From: Lonepinella koalarum
GTDB taxonomy: Bacteria; Pseudomonadota; Gammaproteobacteria; Enterobacterales; Pasteurellaceae
Direction: 5' to 3'
Assembly: GCF_042926695.1 (NCBI RefSeq)
Contig: NZ_CP170642.1
Span: 992,001 to 1,056,000 of the forward strand
Length of the DNA: 64,000 nucleotides
Shown: positions 34,576 through 43,336 of the stretch, piece by piece
Layout of the letters: every line of letters begins with the position of its first letter
Position numbering within the stretch: the stretch's first letter is position 1
Made by a program: the position numbers and the translations under genes
Notes under the pieces: model-generated
What the model was told of the DNA's origin: nothing
Database searches by the model: none
The model's input: only the letters and a program-made list of their open reading frames with translations

Positions 34576-35343
34576 TTAACTACGTAACCCAATACCACGG
34601 CTAATTAAGTAATACGCAATGCCGTATAACACGGAAATAAACAAGATCAAAACTGTAAAGGTATAAACCAAGGGTACATCACTTATGCCTAAAAAACCAT
34701 AACGAAAACCATTGATCATATACACAATCGGATTTAATTTCGATACACCTTGCCAAAAGGGCGGTAACAGGGCGATCGAATAAAATACCCCTCCTAAATA
34801 GGTTAACGGCGTTAACACGAAAGTCGGAATAATACTAATATCATCAAATGATTGAGCAAAAATCGCATTTATCAAGCCCCCCAAGGAAAACGTGGCAGTG
34901 GTAAATAACAAGGTCAAAGCAATCACGCCCCAAGCATAAATATCAAAGGACACAAAAAATAACGACACCATGGTGACTAATATCCCGACCAATACTCCCC
35001 GTACCATACCACCTGCCATATAGCCTAAAATAATAATATGGGGGGATACTGGGGAAATCAGCAATTCTTCCACATTACGTGCAAATTTCGTGCTATAAAA
35101 AGACGAAGCGACATTCGCAAAAGAATTGGTTAAGGACGACATCATAATCAAGCCCGGCACAATAAATTGCATATAACTAAAGCCAGCCATCTCCCCAATT
35201 CGACTACCAATTAATTGTCCAAAAATCACAAAATACAACGTCATGGTAATCACCGGAGGCACCAGCGTTTGTACCCAAATCCGCATAAAACGGCGAATTT
35301 CTTTGCGTAGAATGGTGTAAAAAGCCACCCAAATTAATTTCAT
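34576..35343 (-). CDS. yadH: ABC-2 type transporter permease (YadH-like)
   Basis: A 255-residue membrane protein with six helices and the ABC-2 signature FNRR-like region around SFSTKF/FARNVEELLISPVSPH. It lies one base after the ATPase gene yadG, so the pair forms one exporter. Substrate unknown; the E. coli pair is also uncharacterised. Confidence 0.9.
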   Translation of the reverse strand: MKLIWVAFYTILRKEIRRFMRIWVQTLVPPVITMTLYFVIFGQLIGSRIGEMAGFSYMQFIVPGLIMMSSLTNSFANVASSFYSTKFARNVEELLISPVSPHIIILGYMAGGMVRGVLVGILVTMVSLFFVSFDIYAWGVIALTLLFTTATFSLGGLINAIFAQSFDDISIIPTFVLTPLTYLGGVFYSIALLPPFWQGVSKLNPIVYMINGFRYGFLGISDVPLVYTFTVLILFISVLYGIAYYLISRGIGLRS

Positions 35344-35344
35344 G

Positions 35345-36271
35345 CTATTTATCCTCTATTGCCGGTTTATTTAACGCCATTCTGACAAATAATTCTTCTA
35401 AGCGATTAGTTTTATTCCGCATACTGAGTACCTGTACCTGTTGTGTTGCCAGTTGAATGAACAGAGAATTTAGCCCTTGTTCTCGGTGGACTTCTACTTC
35501 AATAGAACATTGCTCCAACGCCTTTATCTGGTAACCTTTAATTTGTGACAACGTCGCATTTTTATCTAAATCTAGAATAAAGGTTTCTGTTTCCAATTTA
35601 GCCAGAAGATCTTTCATTGCCATATTTTGCACTAATCGCCCTTGCTGAATAATCCCGATATGGCGACATAACATCTCTGCTTCTTCTAAATAATGCGTGG
35701 TTAAAATAATGGTGGTGCCTTGCTGATTGATTTCCGCCAAAAACATCCATAAACTGCGACGTAATTCAATATCCACCCCTGCAGTGGGTTCATCTAAAAT
35801 CAATAAGTTAGGTTGATGCATTAAGGCTCGTGCAATCATCAAACGGCGTTTCATACCCCCTGATAATCTTCTCGCTTGCTGATGACGTTTATCCCATAAA
35901 TCCAATCGTTTTAACCAGATTTCAGCTCGCTGCACAGCATCCGCACGCACAATCCCATAATAACCCGCTTGATTAATTAAAATATCCATCACTTTTTCAA
36001 ACTGGTTAAAATTAAATTCCTGTGGCACTAACCCGATACATTGCTTAACTAAATTCAGCTGTTGATCTAAATCATAGCCAAACACTTTTACCGTGCCACT
36101 GGTTTTATTCACCAACGAGCTGATAATGCCGATAGTCGTAGATTTCCCTGCCCCATTATGTCCAAGTAACGCATAAAAATCGCCACGTTCTACGGTTAAG
36201 TCAATCCCATGTAAGGCTTTGACACCATTTTTATAAGCCTTGGTTAAGCCTTTTATTTCTAATGCAAACAT
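35345..36271 (-). CDS. yadG: ABC transporter ATP-binding protein (YadG-like)
   Basis: A 308-residue ATPase with Walker A GHNGAGKSTT, signature RLSGGMKRRLMIARAL, Walker B LLILDEPTAGVD and the switch histidine in ILTTHYLEEAE. The C-terminal 80 residues form a DRA-type regulatory extension. It is partner of the permease at 34576. Confidence 0.92.
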   Translation of the reverse strand: MFALEIKGLTKAYKNGVKALHGIDLTVERGDFYALLGHNGAGKSTTIGIISSLVNKTSGTVKVFGYDLDQQLNLVKQCIGLVPQEFNFNQFEKVMDILINQAGYYGIVRADAVQRAEIWLKRLDLWDKRHQQARRLSGGMKRRLMIARALMHQPNLLILDEPTAGVDIELRRSLWMFLAEINQQGTTIILTTHYLEEAEMLCRHIGIIQQGRLVQNMAMKDLLAKLETETFILDLDKNATLSQIKGYQIKALEQCSIEVEVHREQGLNSLFIQLATQQVQVLSMRNKTNRLEELFVRMALNKPAIEDK

Positions 36272-36414
36272 TTGCGTTTACCTTTTTTGTTATTCTTCTT
36301 ATTTTCAAGCCGACTATGATAACGTTTTTTACAAAATCAGGCAAAAAACACCGCACTTTTTCTATTTAATCGCTACAAAAAAATCCGAACGCTTAAAGAT
36401 TGTTGATATTTTGG

Positions 36415-36443
36415 TTTACACGCCCTGCTATCAAGTATATACT
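36415..36443 (+). promoter_or_regulatory. vapBC promoter with palindromic operator
   Basis: TTTACA (36415-36420), 17-bp spacer, TATACT (36438-36443). The palindrome AGTATATACT (36434-36443) overlaps the -10, a good place for VapB or VapBC autorepression. Confidence 0.65.
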
Positions 36444-36475
36444 CTTGCTAAATACAAAAATAAAAGGAGCATAAA

Positions 36476-36709
36476 ATGGTTGAAGCATCTGTTTTTATGA
36501 CTAATCGCACGCAAGCTGTGCGTTTGCCTGCGGAAGTACGATTTGACGAAAATGTAAAAAAAGTCGCCGTGCGAGTGGTTGGGCAAGAACGTATTTTGAC
36601 CCCATTAGATCAAATGTGGGAGAGCTTTTTCCTATCACCTAATAAGGTCAGTGATGATTTTATGAATGAGCGTAATCAAGGCGTGCAACCTGAGCGTGAG
36701 AGTTTTTAA
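36476..36709 (+). CDS. vapB: VapB-type antitoxin
   Basis: A 77-residue antitoxin: the N-terminal AbrB/SpoVT-like fold has the hallmark NRTQAVRLPAEVRF, and the charged C-terminal tail (NERNQGVQPERESF) would wrap and inhibit VapC. AAAAGGAG precedes the ATG. It is 12 nt upstream of vapC and most resembles the VapBC/VagCD pairs of Haemophilus. Confidence 0.93.
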   Translation: MVEASVFMTNRTQAVRLPAEVRFDENVKKVAVRVVGQERILTPLDQMWESFFLSPNKVSDDFMNERNQGVQPERESF

Positions 36710-36721
36710 TCGGAGAAAATA

Positions 36722-37126
36722 ATGCTGAAATATATGCTAGACACCAATATGGTGATTTATGTCATCAAACACCGTCCGCTTGAAGTGTTGAATATGTTTA
36801 ATCTCAACATTGGGCGAATGTGTGTGAGTAGCATTACCGTTGGCGAGTTGTATTATGGTGCAGAAAAAAGTGCTTATCCTGAGCGTAATTTGAGTGTGAT
36901 TGATGACTTTCTTTCTCGCCTAAAAGTCGTAGATTACACGCCCAAAAATGCCGCCCATTATGGCAATATTAAAGCCGAATTAAGCAAACAAGGTAATCTT
37001 ATCGGTGAAAATGATCTGCATATTGCCGCTCACGCTCGCAGTGAAGGATTAATTTTGGTAAGTAATAATCTGCGAGAATTTGAGCGAGTTTCAGGATTAA
37101 TCACCCAAAATTGGATTAAAGAATAA
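36722..37126 (+). CDS. vapC: VapC PIN-domain toxin
   Basis: A 134-residue PIN endoribonuclease. The acidic metal-binding residues are Asp7 (YMLDTNMVIY), Glu42 (TVGELYYGAEKS) and Asp98 (GENDLHIAAHA); the fourth site reads SNNLREFERV, with Asn where many PIN proteins have Asp, which is common in this VapC group. Such toxins cleave initiator tRNA in related bacteria, but the target here is unknown. Confidence 0.93.
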   Translation: MLKYMLDTNMVIYVIKHRPLEVLNMFNLNIGRMCVSSITVGELYYGAEKSAYPERNLSVIDDFLSRLKVVDYTPKNAAHYGNIKAELSKQGNLIGENDLHIAAHARSEGLILVSNNLREFERVSGLITQNWIKE

Positions 37127-37176
37127 AAGTATAGCAAACCTATTTCAACACTCTCGTGAAATAACACAAAAATCCC

Positions 37177-37210
37177 TTGACAAAATTCTTTTGTACTAGT
37201 TTAATAGTAC
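37177..37210 (+). promoter_or_regulatory. trp operon promoter with TrpR operator
   Basis: TTGACA (37177-37182), a 17-bp spacer and TTTAAT (37200-37205). GTACTAGTTTAATAGTAC (37193-37210) matches the E. coli TrpR operator core GTACTAGTTAACTAGTAC closely and covers the -10. The palindrome continues outward for 17 bp per arm (about 37183-37222). No leader peptide or attenuator fits in the short leader. Confidence 0.85.
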
Positions 37211-37235
37211 AAAAGAATTTTAATAAGGATATTTT

Positions 37236-38777
37236 ATGTTTCAACCTTATATTCAGGTATTGAATAAACAAGTAGATTATCATCTTGATCTCACCCAAGT
37301 GCTAACCACCCTTTGTCCACCCAATACGAATAGTTTACTGCTTGAAAGTGCGGAGATTTCCAGTAAAAATAGTTTAAAAAGTTTGTTACTGATCAATGCG
37401 GCAGTAAAAATTTCTTGCACAGGACAAATTGTCACATTTAAAGCATTAACGGATAATGGAAATACCGTTTTAATTCACCTTGAACAAAAGTTACAGGGTT
37501 TAGCTACACTCACGAAACTTAATCAAACTACCCTACAAGCAGAATTTGCAGCACTCGATCAAAATCTTGATGAAGACAGTAAATTACAATCTGCCACTGT
37601 ATTTGACGGACTTCGTCAAATTGCTACGCTTTATTCTCATAGTCAAACGCCCATTTTTTTAGGCGGATTATTTGCCTATGATTTAGTGGCAAATTTTATT
37701 CCGATGGACGGTATTCAGTTACAAGATGATGGTTTAACCTGCCCCGATTATGTCTTTTATCTAGCAGAAAATTTACTGCGTTTTGATCACCCAACCCAAC
37801 AGGCAACATTGCAAACTTTCTGTTTTAATTCCAAAGCATTAGCGGATTTGCAACAAAGTGCGGTGAAAATTTCGCAAGATTTACAGAACTTGAAACCGTT
37901 ACCCGCCATTCAAAAAGCGGATACGCAGGTACAAATTAATCACGATGACGGCAAATTTAAACAAATTATCACCGCACTTAAACGTCATATTTATGACGGT
38001 GATGTATTCCAAATTGTGCCATCTCGCCGTTTTTCGTTGCCTTGTCCCAATACGCTGGCGACCTATCGTCAGTTAAAATTGAATAATCCAAGCCCCTATA
38101 TGTTCTTTATGCAAGATGATGAATTTACCCTATTCGGTGCATCACCTGAAAGTGCATTAAAATATTCAGCGGAAAATCGCCAGTTGGAAATTTACCCGAT
38201 TGCAGGATCTCGCCCACGGGGATTTGATGCCAATGGTCAGATCGATCCTGAACTTGATGCTCGTTTAGAATTAGAAATGCGATTAGATCATAAAGAATTA
38301 GCCGAACATTTGATGTTGGTGGATTTAGCCCGTAACGATATTGCTCGAGTCTGCGAAAGTGGTACACGTCAAGTGTGTGATTTAATGCAGGTCGATCGCT
38401 ATTCACATATTATGCACTTGGTTTCTCGTGTAGTGGGTAAACTTCGCTCTGAATTAGATGCCTTACATGCTTATCAAGCCTGTATGAATATGGGAACGCT
38501 AACAGGTGCGCCGAAAATTAAAGCTATGCAGTTGATTTATCAATTTGAGCAAGAAAAACGCCATAGCTACGGCGGTGCAGTGGGCTATTTAGGTTCAGAC
38601 GGTAATTTCGACACTTGCATTGTGATTCGTTCCGCCTTTGTACAAAATGGCATAGCACACGTGCAAGCAGGCTGTGGCGAAGTGTTGGATTCCGATCCAC
38701 AAATGGAAGCGGACGAAACTCGTCATAAAGCTCGTGCGGTGTTAAATACCATTATTCAAACTAACCAACTCGCATAA
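37236..38777 (+). CDS. trpE: Anthranilate synthase component I
   Basis: A 513-residue subunit that makes anthranilate from chorismate with ammonia from TrpG. The Trp feedback site LLLESAEI is near residue 33, and the catalytic domain shows FQIVPSRRF, LMLVDLARNDIARVCESGTRQV, GTLTGAPKIKAM and GGAVGYLGSDGNFDTCIVIRSA. It is the first gene of trpE-trpG-(tautomerase-like)-trpD-trpCF; trpB and trpA are absent here, as expected for Haemophilus-type operons. Confidence 0.97.
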   Translation: MFQPYIQVLNKQVDYHLDLTQVLTTLCPPNTNSLLLESAEISSKNSLKSLLLINAAVKISCTGQIVTFKALTDNGNTVLIHLEQKLQGLATLTKLNQTTLQAEFAALDQNLDEDSKLQSATVFDGLRQIATLYSHSQTPIFLGGLFAYDLVANFIPMDGIQLQDDGLTCPDYVFYLAENLLRFDHPTQQATLQTFCFNSKALADLQQSAVKISQDLQNLKPLPAIQKADTQVQINHDDGKFKQIITALKRHIYDGDVFQIVPSRRFSLPCPNTLATYRQLKLNNPSPYMFFMQDDEFTLFGASPESALKYSAENRQLEIYPIAGSRPRGFDANGQIDPELDARLELEMRLDHKELAEHLMLVDLARNDIARVCESGTRQVCDLMQVDRYSHIMHLVSRVVGKLRSELDALHAYQACMNMGTLTGAPKIKAMQLIYQFEQEKRHSYGGAVGYLGSDGNFDTCIVIRSAFVQNGIAHVQAGCGEVLDSDPQMEADETRHKARAVLNTIIQTNQLA

Positions 38778-38787
38778 GGAACAAATT

Positions 38788-39366
38788 ATGGCAACTATCG
38801 TATTTTTAGACAATTTTGATTCCTTTACTTACAATCTGGTGGATCAATTCCGCACACTGGGGCATAACGTAAAAGTCTATCGCAACGACTGCGATCTGGA
38901 TTTTTTAACCAAAATCTGCCTTGAACCTGACAGTATTTTGGCACTCTCTCCCGGACCTGGTACACCTGCTCAAGCTGGCAATATGCTTGCCTTAATTGAG
39001 AAAGTCAAAAATCAAGTGCCGATTATTGGGATTTGTTTGGGACATCAAGCCTTAATTGAATCTTTCGGCGGCAAGGTGGTTCATGCAGGCGAAGTGTTAC
39101 ACGGCAAAGTGTCAAAAATCAACCATGATGAACAAGCCATGTTTAAGAATTTACCTAATCCAATGCCCGTGGCTCGCTATCATTCCCTCATGGGAACCGA
39201 ATTACCCGATGAATTAATCGTCAATGCAGAATATCACCATATTATTATGGCAATTCGTCATCGCACCTTGCCAATTTGTGCCTTTCAATTTCACCCTGAA
39301 AGTATTTTAACTGTTCAAGGTGGAAAATTATTAGAAAATTCAATTCGTTGGTTAGTTAACCGATAA
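38788..39366 (+). CDS. trpG: Anthranilate synthase glutamine amidotransferase component
   Basis: A 192-residue class I amidotransferase. Oxyanion loop SPGPGTP, nucleophile cysteine in GICLGHQALIE and the His-Glu pair in FQFHPESIL are visible. It is unfused to TrpD, unlike the E. coli TrpGD protein. The gap from trpE is 10 nt. Confidence 0.96.
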   Translation: MATIVFLDNFDSFTYNLVDQFRTLGHNVKVYRNDCDLDFLTKICLEPDSILALSPGPGTPAQAGNMLALIEKVKNQVPIIGICLGHQALIESFGGKVVHAGEVLHGKVSKINHDEQAMFKNLPNPMPVARYHSLMGTELPDELIVNAEYHHIIMAIRHRTLPICAFQFHPESILTVQGGKLLENSIRWLVNR

Positions 39367-39375
39367 GAGGAAATT

Positions 39376-39762
39376 ATGATTATTGTTTATGGTTTAAAAC
39401 ACACGCTTGCACCACGAAAACAGCAGATTATGCAGGCAATTTACGATTGCTTAAATATGCAACTGGATATTCCCCCACGTAAACATACTTTACGTTTTAT
39501 CGGCTTAGAACGAGAAGATTTTTTCTGTCCCGAGGGGCGAACGGACGATTTTATTGTGGTTGAAATTAACCTGATGCAAGGGCGTTCCGAAGATACCAAA
39601 AAACGGCTGATTAAAATGCTGTTTTGTGAATTGGAACAACGGGCGGATATTAATGCCATTGATGTGGAAATCACCATTAAAGAACAACCGCCACATTGTT
39701 GGGGTTTCCGTGGTATGACAGGTGACGAAGCCAACGACTTAGCTTATAGTATTTATCGTTAA
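39376..39762 (+). CDS. Tautomerase-like protein of the trp operon (HI1388.1 type), no N-terminal proline
   Basis: A 128-residue protein between trpG and trpD, the position of the uncharacterised HI1388.1 in H. influenzae. The sequence MIIVYGLKHTLAPRKQQIMQAIYDCL and EINLMQGRSEDTKKRLIKMLF suggest a two-motif tautomerase/4-oxalocrotonate-tautomerase fold. That superfamily uses Pro at position 2 as catalytic base, but here position 2 is Ile. GAGG precedes the ATG. Its tight spacing suggests it is translated with the trp enzymes; function unknown. Confidence 0.75.
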   Translation: MIIVYGLKHTLAPRKQQIMQAIYDCLNMQLDIPPRKHTLRFIGLEREDFFCPEGRTDDFIVVEINLMQGRSEDTKKRLIKMLFCELEQRADINAIDVEITIKEQPPHCWGFRGMTGDEANDLAYSIYR

Positions 39763-39772
39763 GGAGAACAAA

Positions 39773-40774
39773 ATGACAACCGAACAATTACTGGCTCAAC
39801 TCTTTGAAAAACAACCATTAAGCCAAAAACAAGCAGAACAACTATTTAACGCTGTTATGCACGGTGAATTAGCCAATGAACAATTAGCAGGGGCATTAAT
39901 TGCCTTAAAATTACGTGGCGAAACACCAGAAGAAATCAGTGGTGCAGTCAATGCTGTGGTGGCAAATGCTCAACATTTCCCTACCCCATATTATGATTTT
40001 GCCGATATTGTCGGAACGGGGGGAGATGGTGCCAACACCATTAATATTTCCACTGCCTCTGCCATTGTGGCTGCCAGTCTTGGTTTTAAAGTTGCCAAAC
40101 ACGGCAATCGTAGTGTATCGAGCAAAACTGGGGCGAGTGATGTACTGAGTGCGTTAGGGGTAAATATTGGAATGCGTGCTGAAACCGCACGCAAGGCGTT
40201 AGATGAAACCAATATTTGCTTTTTATGGGCGCAACAATATCATCAAGGTTTTAAATATGCTGCTCCAGTTCGCCAAGCCTTGAAGACTCGCACATTGTTT
40301 AACATTCTTGGTCCATTATGTAACCCTGCTCGCCCAACGCATCAATTATTAGGGGTGTATTCGCCAGATTTAATTAAACCTTATGCGGAAACGGTAGTCC
40401 GTTTAGGAGGTAAAAATACCATTGTGGTACATGGTTTAGGGCTAGATGAAGTCGCCATTCATGGCAGAACGGATATCGCAGAAATTAGAAACGGCAAGAT
40501 TGAATATTACAGGGTCACACCGTATGATTTCGGTTTTGAACCACAACCACTAGAAAGCCTACGTGGTGGTGAACCAGCAGAAAATGCACAATTTCTCACC
40601 GCACTTTTACAAGGCAAAGGCAAAACCGAACACGTTCAAGCCGTGGCAATGAACGTAGCCATGTTAATGAAAGTGTTTGGTCATCAAGATTTGAAACAAA
40701 ATGCAGAACAAGTCCTTGGTGTGATAGCAAGCGGTAAACCTTATCAAACTTTGCTAAAATTAACCCAGTATTAA
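39773..40774 (+). CDS. trpD: Anthranilate phosphoribosyltransferase
   Basis: A 333-residue enzyme that transfers phosphoribose from PRPP to anthranilate. GTGGDGANTINIST (PRPP site), KHGNRSVSSKTGASDVLSALG and FNILGPLCNPARP are the family motifs. It is 10 nt behind the tautomerase-like gene; a palindromic repeat separates it from trpCF. Confidence 0.97.
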   Translation: MTTEQLLAQLFEKQPLSQKQAEQLFNAVMHGELANEQLAGALIALKLRGETPEEISGAVNAVVANAQHFPTPYYDFADIVGTGGDGANTINISTASAIVAASLGFKVAKHGNRSVSSKTGASDVLSALGVNIGMRAETARKALDETNICFLWAQQYHQGFKYAAPVRQALKTRTLFNILGPLCNPARPTHQLLGVYSPDLIKPYAETVVRLGGKNTIVVHGLGLDEVAIHGRTDIAEIRNGKIEYYRVTPYDFGFEPQPLESLRGGEPAENAQFLTALLQGKGKTEHVQAVAMNVAMLMKVFGHQDLKQNAEQVLGVIASGKPYQTLLKLTQY

Positions 40775-40783
40775 CATATAAAC

Positions 40784-40878
40784 ATTGTAGGGGCGTATTG
40801 CATACGCCCAAAAATCCTACATAAATCATGAATAATGATAAAATTGAGCGTTAGGGCGTATGCAATACGCCCCTACAA
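40784..40878. repeat. Palindromic intergenic element (GTAGGGGCG family), copy 2
   Basis: Inverted 25-bp arms at 40785-40809 and 40854-40878 carry the same GTAGGGGCGTATTGCATACG core as copy 1 (3638-3737), with an unrelated 44-bp middle. It sits in the 132-bp gap between trpD and trpCF, the only wide gap of that operon. Confidence 0.88.
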
Positions 40879-40906
40879 CTATCAAAACAATCCAGAATAA
40901 AAAAAT

Positions 40907-42340
40907 ATGAACATCAACAAAAACGCCCCAACCATTCTCCAAAAAATCGTACTCGATAAATTGGACTGGGTAAAACAGAAAAAAACCGAATTTCCGCTAA
41001 ACGAATTTCAACAAAAAATCACCCATTCTGACCGCAGTTTTTATCAAGCCCTAATGTCATCAAAGACACAAGGCAATCATCAACAACCTGCTTTTATTTT
41101 AGAATGTAAAAAAGCCTCGCCGTCTAAAGGCTTAATTCGTGCCGAATTCAATTTGGCAGAGATTGCTCATGTATATAAACATTATGCGACCGCTATTTCC
41201 GTACTGACTGATGAAAAATATTTCCAAGGTGATTTTGCTTATATTCAGCAAGTACGAAATATCGTCAGCCAGCCCGTGTTATGCAAGGATTTTATGGTGG
41301 ACGAATACCAAGTTTATTTGGCTCGCTACCACCAAGCAGATGCGATTTTATTAATGCTTTCCGTGGTAGATGATGAAACATACCAAAAATTATCTGACCT
41401 TGCTCATCAGCTTGATATGGGTGTATTAACCGAAACCAGTAACGAAGCGGAATTTGAACGAGCCTTGAGCTTAGGGGCAAAAATTATCGGGGTAAATAAC
41501 CGTAATTTGCACGATCTCACGGTGGATTTAAATCGGGTCAAATACTTGGTGGAAAAATATCAACATCAGATTCCAGCGGATTCTCGCATTATCAGCGAAT
41601 CAGGGATTTATACACACGCTCAAGTGCAACAGCTAAAATCTGTGTCACACGGCTTTTTAATCGGCAGTAGCTTAATGGGTAGTACAGATTTAAATAATGC
41701 CGTACGTTCAGTGATTTTCGGCGAAAATAAAGTCTGCGGTTTAACTCGTCCGCAAGATGTGCAAGAAGCATACAAGCAAGGCGCTTTATACGGCGGTTTA
41801 ATTTTTGCGGAAAAATCCCCAAGGAAGCTCAGTTTGAGACAAGCACAAGAATTAGTCACCACTGCCCCATTGCGTTTTGTCGGTGTTTTCCAGAATCAGG
41901 AAATTGATTTTATCGTGAAAATTGCCAGCCAACTGCAACTTTTTGCGGTGCAATTACACGGTTCAGAAAATGCCGAATTTATCACCGCACTTCGTGCCGA
42001 ACTGCCTGAAAATATTCAAATCTGGCAAGCGGTTTCGGTGGATATTGACAACCAAACTGCGCTGCAAATTGATGAAATTTCAGTGGTCAATCGCTATGTT
42101 CTCGATAGTCAAATAGGTAATCAACAAGGCGGTACAGGCAAACCCTTTGACTGGTCAAAAATTCCTGCCGAATTGAAAAATCGCATTATGCTAGCAGGTG
42201 GGATTAGTCCAGAAAATATTGATCTTGCGCTTCAACAAGGCTGTTTAGGACTAGACTTAAATTCAGGCGTAGAAAGTGCCAAAGGGATAAAAAGTGCGGA
42301 GAAATTGACTGCAGTTTTTGAAAAAATTCATCGTTTTTAA
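40907..42340 (+). CDS. trpCF: Bifunctional indole-3-glycerol-phosphate synthase / phosphoribosylanthranilate isomerase
   Basis: A 477-residue fusion. TrpC occupies about 1-255 (LECKKASPSKGLIR, VLTDEKYFQGDF, LCKDFMVDEYQ, ISESGIYT), and TrpF from about 258 (KVCGLTRPQDVQEAYKQGALYGGLIF, VQLHGSE, LAGGISPENI, GLDLNSGVES). It catalyses two consecutive tryptophan steps. This is the end of the operon; a hairpin terminator follows. Confidence 0.97.
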   Translation: MNINKNAPTILQKIVLDKLDWVKQKKTEFPLNEFQQKITHSDRSFYQALMSSKTQGNHQQPAFILECKKASPSKGLIRAEFNLAEIAHVYKHYATAISVLTDEKYFQGDFAYIQQVRNIVSQPVLCKDFMVDEYQVYLARYHQADAILLMLSVVDDETYQKLSDLAHQLDMGVLTETSNEAEFERALSLGAKIIGVNNRNLHDLTVDLNRVKYLVEKYQHQIPADSRIISESGIYTHAQVQQLKSVSHGFLIGSSLMGSTDLNNAVRSVIFGENKVCGLTRPQDVQEAYKQGALYGGLIFAEKSPRKLSLRQAQELVTTAPLRFVGVFQNQEIDFIVKIASQLQLFAVQLHGSENAEFITALRAELPENIQIWQAVSVDIDNQTALQIDEISVVNRYVLDSQIGNQQGGTGKPFDWSKIPAELKNRIMLAGGISPENIDLALQQGCLGLDLNSGVESAKGIKSAEKLTAVFEKIHRF

Positions 42341-42349
42341 ATGAACTAA

Positions 42350-42369
42350 AGGGCGGATTTTTCCGCCCT
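42350..42369. terminator. Terminator between trpCF and the MscS gene
   Basis: AGGGCGGA (42350-42357) and TCCGCCCT (42362-42369) form an 8-bp GC-rich stem with a T4 loop, between convergent genes. Confidence 0.75.
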
Positions 42370-42387
42370 AATATTTCCGCTCAAACC

Positions 42388-43284
42388 TTAATCTTGCTGA
42401 TTGCTCGCATTGCTCACAATATGCAAATCCATTTGGTCATAAGGAATAGATACACCCGCTTCATCAAAGGCAAGTTTGACCTGTTCCAACATATCCCAAT
42501 ACACCGTCCAGTAATCGGAGGTTTTCACCCAGCAACGAGTTTTTAGCTGCACACTGCTTGCTTCTAATGCACCAACCACCACGGTAGCGGCTGGATTTTT
42601 TAGGATCAACTCGTGTTTTGCCAACAAACTATCCACGATTTCTTTGGCTTGTTTTAGGTTAGATTCATAGGAAATATCAAAATCCCATTCCACACGGCGA
42701 GTGTGATTAAGGGAATAATTGACAATGCTATCGGAAAACACCTTACCATTTGGTACGAGTACACCTTTGTTATCGCCCGTTTTTAGCTCTAACATCAGCA
42801 AGCCCATTTGTTTCACGGTACCTGATTTTCCCCCTGCTTCAATAAAATCGCCTGTTTTAAAAGGTTTGAAAATCAGCAACATCACACCCGCAGCGAAATT
42901 TTGCAAGGAATTTTGCAAGGATAAACCAATGGCTAAACCAGCCGCACCGATTAATGCCACCAAGGAACTGGTGTTAATGCCTAATTGAGATAAAGCGGCA
43001 ATCACCGTAATTAATAACAATAAGAAATAACTGATAGAGCTAACAAAACTTTTTAGCATATCATCTTTAGAAGAAGCCAATACCGCTTTGCCTAAAATAT
43101 TGCTCACAAATCTAGAAATGTGTTTACCGATCCAAAAAATTAAAATAGCAAGTAAAATCTTGGTTCCATAAGGAATAACCCACTCATTAAGAATTTGTTT
43201 AATATCCATATTGATAAAAGATTCAACAATTTGCCCCGTTTGTCCAACGATGTCTAACTGTACGTTTTCTGTATTTTCTGACAT
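42388..43284 (-). CDS. mscS: Small-conductance mechanosensitive channel (MscS family)
   Basis: A 298-residue channel with three predicted membrane helices; the pore helix carries the MscS glycine/alanine pattern LIGAAGLAIGLSLQNSLQNFAAGVMLLIFKPFKTGD. A cytoplasmic beta and alpha/beta cage follows (VLVPNGKVFSDSIVNYSLN). Size is near E. coli MscS (286). Releases osmolytes on hypo-osmotic shock. Confidence 0.93.
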   Translation of the reverse strand: MSENTENVQLDIVGQTGQIVESFINMDIKQILNEWVIPYGTKILLAILIFWIGKHISRFVSNILGKAVLASSKDDMLKSFVSSISYFLLLLITVIAALSQLGINTSSLVALIGAAGLAIGLSLQNSLQNFAAGVMLLIFKPFKTGDFIEAGGKSGTVKQMGLLMLELKTGDNKGVLVPNGKVFSDSIVNYSLNHTRRVEWDFDISYESNLKQAKEIVDSLLAKHELILKNPAATVVVGALEASSVQLKTRCWVKTSDYWTVYWDMLEQVKLAFDEAGVSIPYDQMDLHIVSNASNQQD

Positions 43285-43336
43285 TACTGCCCCTCATTTG
43301 TTAATAAAATGTTATTACAACATAAATTCACTCAGA

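Noticed and set aside
37140..37236. A trp leader peptide and attenuator.
   Set aside because: The transcript leader before trpE is only about 25-30 nt and has no run of Trp codons or alternative hairpins; only the TrpR operator is supported.
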